A stretch of 64,000 nt of DNA from Pedobacter segetis. Its GTDB lineage: Bacteria > Bacteroidota > Bacteroidia > Sphingobacteriales > Sphingobacteriaceae. The stretch is from NCBI RefSeq assembly GCF_016623585.1, contig NZ_JAEHFY010000001.1, forward strand, positions 62,001 to 126,000, written 5' to 3'. The position numbers and the translations under genes are program-made. The notes beneath the pieces are model-generated. The model was not told the origin of the DNA. It made no database searches and saw only the letters and a list, made by a program, of their open reading frames with translations. Each line of letters begins with the position of its first letter. Position 1 is the stretch's first letter. Shown in pieces: positions 62,544 to 64,000 of the stretch.

Positions 62544-62696
62544 TCATTTATTATCAGGCTTAAATCAAAAAACAACTTAAAAAGAAGCCCTTTATTATTA
62601 TAAGGAGATAAATTAATGATGGTAGCAACCGAACATTTTTATATAAACATCAGATATAAATAAGCCCATTTTTGTGGGATGTTTTTTAAACAACTT

Positions 62697-62717
62697 AGCC
62701 TTTAGGTTAGGCTTTTC
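62697..62717 (+). terminator. Terminator downstream of the RNA methyltransferase gene
   Basis: AGCCT/AGGCT stem with loop TTAGGTT, followed by TTTT. It lies 155 bp after the stop codon, before the aldo/keto reductase gene. Confidence 0.55.
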
Positions 62718-62809
62718 TGTCCATCATCACAGCTCTATAAATAAACAAATTTTTAAAACAATCATATTGTTAAGATTGTAACTTAAAGTATCTATTAAAA
62801 AGCAAAACC

Positions 62810-63829
62810 ATGAAATATAATATTTTAGGAAATACAGGATTAAAGGTTTCTGAACTTTGCCTTGGCACCATGACATTTGGTGGCAGCGAAGGAATGTGGA
62901 AAGCCATTGGAGAGTTAAAACAGAACGAAGTAAATGATCTTATAAAAATGGCAGTTAACGGCGGGATCAACTTTATTGATACCGCAAATGTTTACAGCGA
63001 AGGCGTAAGTGAACAAATGACGGGAAAAGCAATTAGAGATTTGGGCCTCAACAGAGACGAGCTGGTAATTGCAACCAAAGTTAGGGGCAAAATGGGCGAT
63101 GGCCCAAACCAAAGCGGCTTAACCCGTAAACACATTTTGCAACAAGCAGAAGAAAGCTTAAAACGCTTAAATGTTGATTATATAGATCTATACCAAATTC
63201 ATGGTTTTGATGCTTTAACGCCCTTAGAAGAAACCTTGTCTGCTTTAGATATTTTGGTACAACACGGTAAAGTGCGTTATATTGGTTGTAGTAACCTGGC
63301 CGCTTGGCATATCATGAAAGCCCTAAGTATTTCAGAAAGAGAAAAGTTTGCAAAATTTGTTTCTTTGCAGGCCTATTATACCCTTGCCGGGAGAGATTTA
63401 GAAAGAGAGTTAATACCACTTTTGTTAGATCAAAAATTAGGTTTAATGGTTTGGAGCCCTTTAGCAGGAGGATTACTGAGCGGAAAATACGATAGAGATG
63501 GAAAATCTGGCGAAGGAAGAAGAGCAAATTTTGATTTCCCGCCGGTAAATGAAAACAGGGCGTTTAATATTATAGATGTTTTAAAACCAATGGCAGAAGA
63601 AAAGAAAGCGTCTGTGGCGCAATTATCTTTAGCATGGTTATTACATCAAAAGGCGGTAAGTACGGTAATTATCGGAGCCAAAAAAACCAGTCAGTTAACA
63701 GATAATCTAAAATCTGTTGATGTAAAGTTTACCGAAGAGGAATTAAAAAAATTAGATGAGGTAAGCAAATTAAGTTCAGAATACCCCGGCTGGATGTTGG
63801 AGAGGCAGGGCAGCGATAGAAAAGCGTAA
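62810..63829 (+). CDS. Aldo/keto reductase
   Basis: A 339-aa NADPH-dependent TIM-barrel reductase. The catalytic tetrad is visible: D and Y in FIDTANVYSEG, K in IATKVRGK and H in LYQIHGFD. The cofactor end has STVIIGAKKTSQLTDNL. It belongs to the YajO/YghZ-like branch; the substrate is unknown. Confidence 0.93.
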   Translation: MKYNILGNTGLKVSELCLGTMTFGGSEGMWKAIGELKQNEVNDLIKMAVNGGINFIDTANVYSEGVSEQMTGKAIRDLGLNRDELVIATKVRGKMGDGPNQSGLTRKHILQQAEESLKRLNVDYIDLYQIHGFDALTPLEETLSALDILVQHGKVRYIGCSNLAAWHIMKALSISEREKFAKFVSLQAYYTLAGRDLERELIPLLLDQKLGLMVWSPLAGGLLSGKYDRDGKSGEGRRANFDFPPVNENRAFNIIDVLKPMAEEKKASVAQLSLAWLLHQKAVSTVIIGAKKTSQLTDNLKSVDVKFTEEELKKLDEVSKLSSEYPGWMLERQGSDRKA

Positions 63830-63860
63830 TCTGAACATCTAAATTAAAGGCAACATTTAC

Positions 63861-63900
63861 AAACCGGCTTTATACAAACCGGCAATCTTTTTTACCTTTG
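63861..63900 (+). promoter_or_regulatory. thiL promoter region with direct repeats
   Basis: TACCTTTG (63893-63900) matches the TAnnTTTG -7 consensus, 34 bases before the thiL start. Upstream, AAACCGGC occurs twice at 15-bp spacing (63861-63868, 63876-63883), where an activator or repressor could bind. Confidence 0.5.
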
Positions 63901-63934
63901 AGGGCAAATATCATCCCTATACAGTCCAAAATAT

Positions 63935-64000
63935 ATGTTCGAGCAAACGGATAAAACAGAAATAGCAAACCTTGGCGAATTTGGTTTAATAGACCACCTA
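63935..64000 (+). CDS. thiL: Thiamine-monophosphate kinase, N-terminal fragment (runs off the window)
   Basis: The first 22 codons read MFEQTDKTEIANLGEFGLID and continue to the window edge. A TE(I/L)xxLGEFGLID opening is characteristic of Bacteroidota ThiL, which phosphorylates thiamine monophosphate to the active diphosphate. Only the start is seen, so the call is based on this short stretch and the promoter in front of it. Confidence 0.75.
   Translation, partial: MFEQTDKTEIANLGEFGLIDHL

Noticed and set aside
1-64000. CRISPR arrays, insertion sequences or prophage genes
   Set aside because: I saw no regularly spaced direct repeats and no transposase, integrase or phage structural gene on either strand.

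Overview
The window looks like chromosomal DNA of a Bacteroidota member, most probably family Sphingobacteriaceae (Pedobacter-like). The reasons are the AT-rich sequence, several promoters of the Bacteroidota form TTTG-N18/19-TAnnTTTG, a GldH gliding lipoprotein next to RicT and HolB, DUF3078, DUF3127 and DUF6428 proteins, a YfhO membrane protein, S9B, S41, M61, M28 and M3 exported peptidases, and GxxExxY-family remnants. The genus is inferred; no 16S gene is present.

Layout. 1-6.3 kb (minus strand) is an accessory type III restriction-modification locus: an XRE regulator, an intact Res, a RhuM-family protein and a Mod gene broken by two in-frame TAA codons. From 6.6 kb the chromosome is mostly housekeeping: a DUF3078 protein, hisS, glgC-glgA, a MORN-repeat protein, polA, a decayed GxxExxY gene, two tandem CPBP proteases, an M3 peptidase, tag, an acyl-CoA dehydrogenase, YfhO and a SNF2 helicase. 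28-32.5 kb holds a lipoprotein, tRNA-Val(TAC), hflX, rbfA, an M23-type protein and a YpfJ-type zinc protease. 32.5-33.9 kb is a small ars cluster (arsR, DUF6428, arsC) with no efflux pump. 34-38.3 kb has a GNAT enzyme, a degenerate thiamine-pyrophosphokinase-like protein and an M61-M28 peptidase pair. 38.4-39.7 kb is a second accessory spot, with a HigB/HigA-type toxin-antitoxin pair and a second GxxExxY wreck. Then follow a DPP IV-like peptidase, a 530-bp gene-free stretch, and a minus-strand block pirin, M16 peptidase, hpt, holB, ricT, gldH.

48-64 kb carries a Rossmann oxidoreductase, an ABC-F ATPase, a small membrane protein, mnmG, an Ig-like lipoprotein, a gamma-carbonic-anhydrase-like protein, divergent nadB/nadA (aspartate to quinolinate for NAD), an S41 protease, a DUF1223 thioredoxin-like lipoprotein, a DUF3127 protein, an RlmL-type methyltransferase, an aldo/keto reductase and the first 22 codons of thiL.

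Main observations. (1) Two perfect parS sites (TGTTNCACGTGAAACA) lie just upstream of mnmG, with a third near-match inside nadA 7.3 kb away. This looks like a ParB-loading centromere and suggests the window is origin-proximal. (2) Mod is open over 675 codons except for two TAA codons, while Res is intact. (3) Two decayed GxxExxY genes lie 23 kb apart, on opposite strands. (4) A 27-bp hairpin sequence is shared between the edge of the restriction locus and the nadA downstream region. I did not find a convincing wholly new multi-gene system. The strongest signals are the parS cluster and the RhuM-containing restriction locus with its interrupted Mod.
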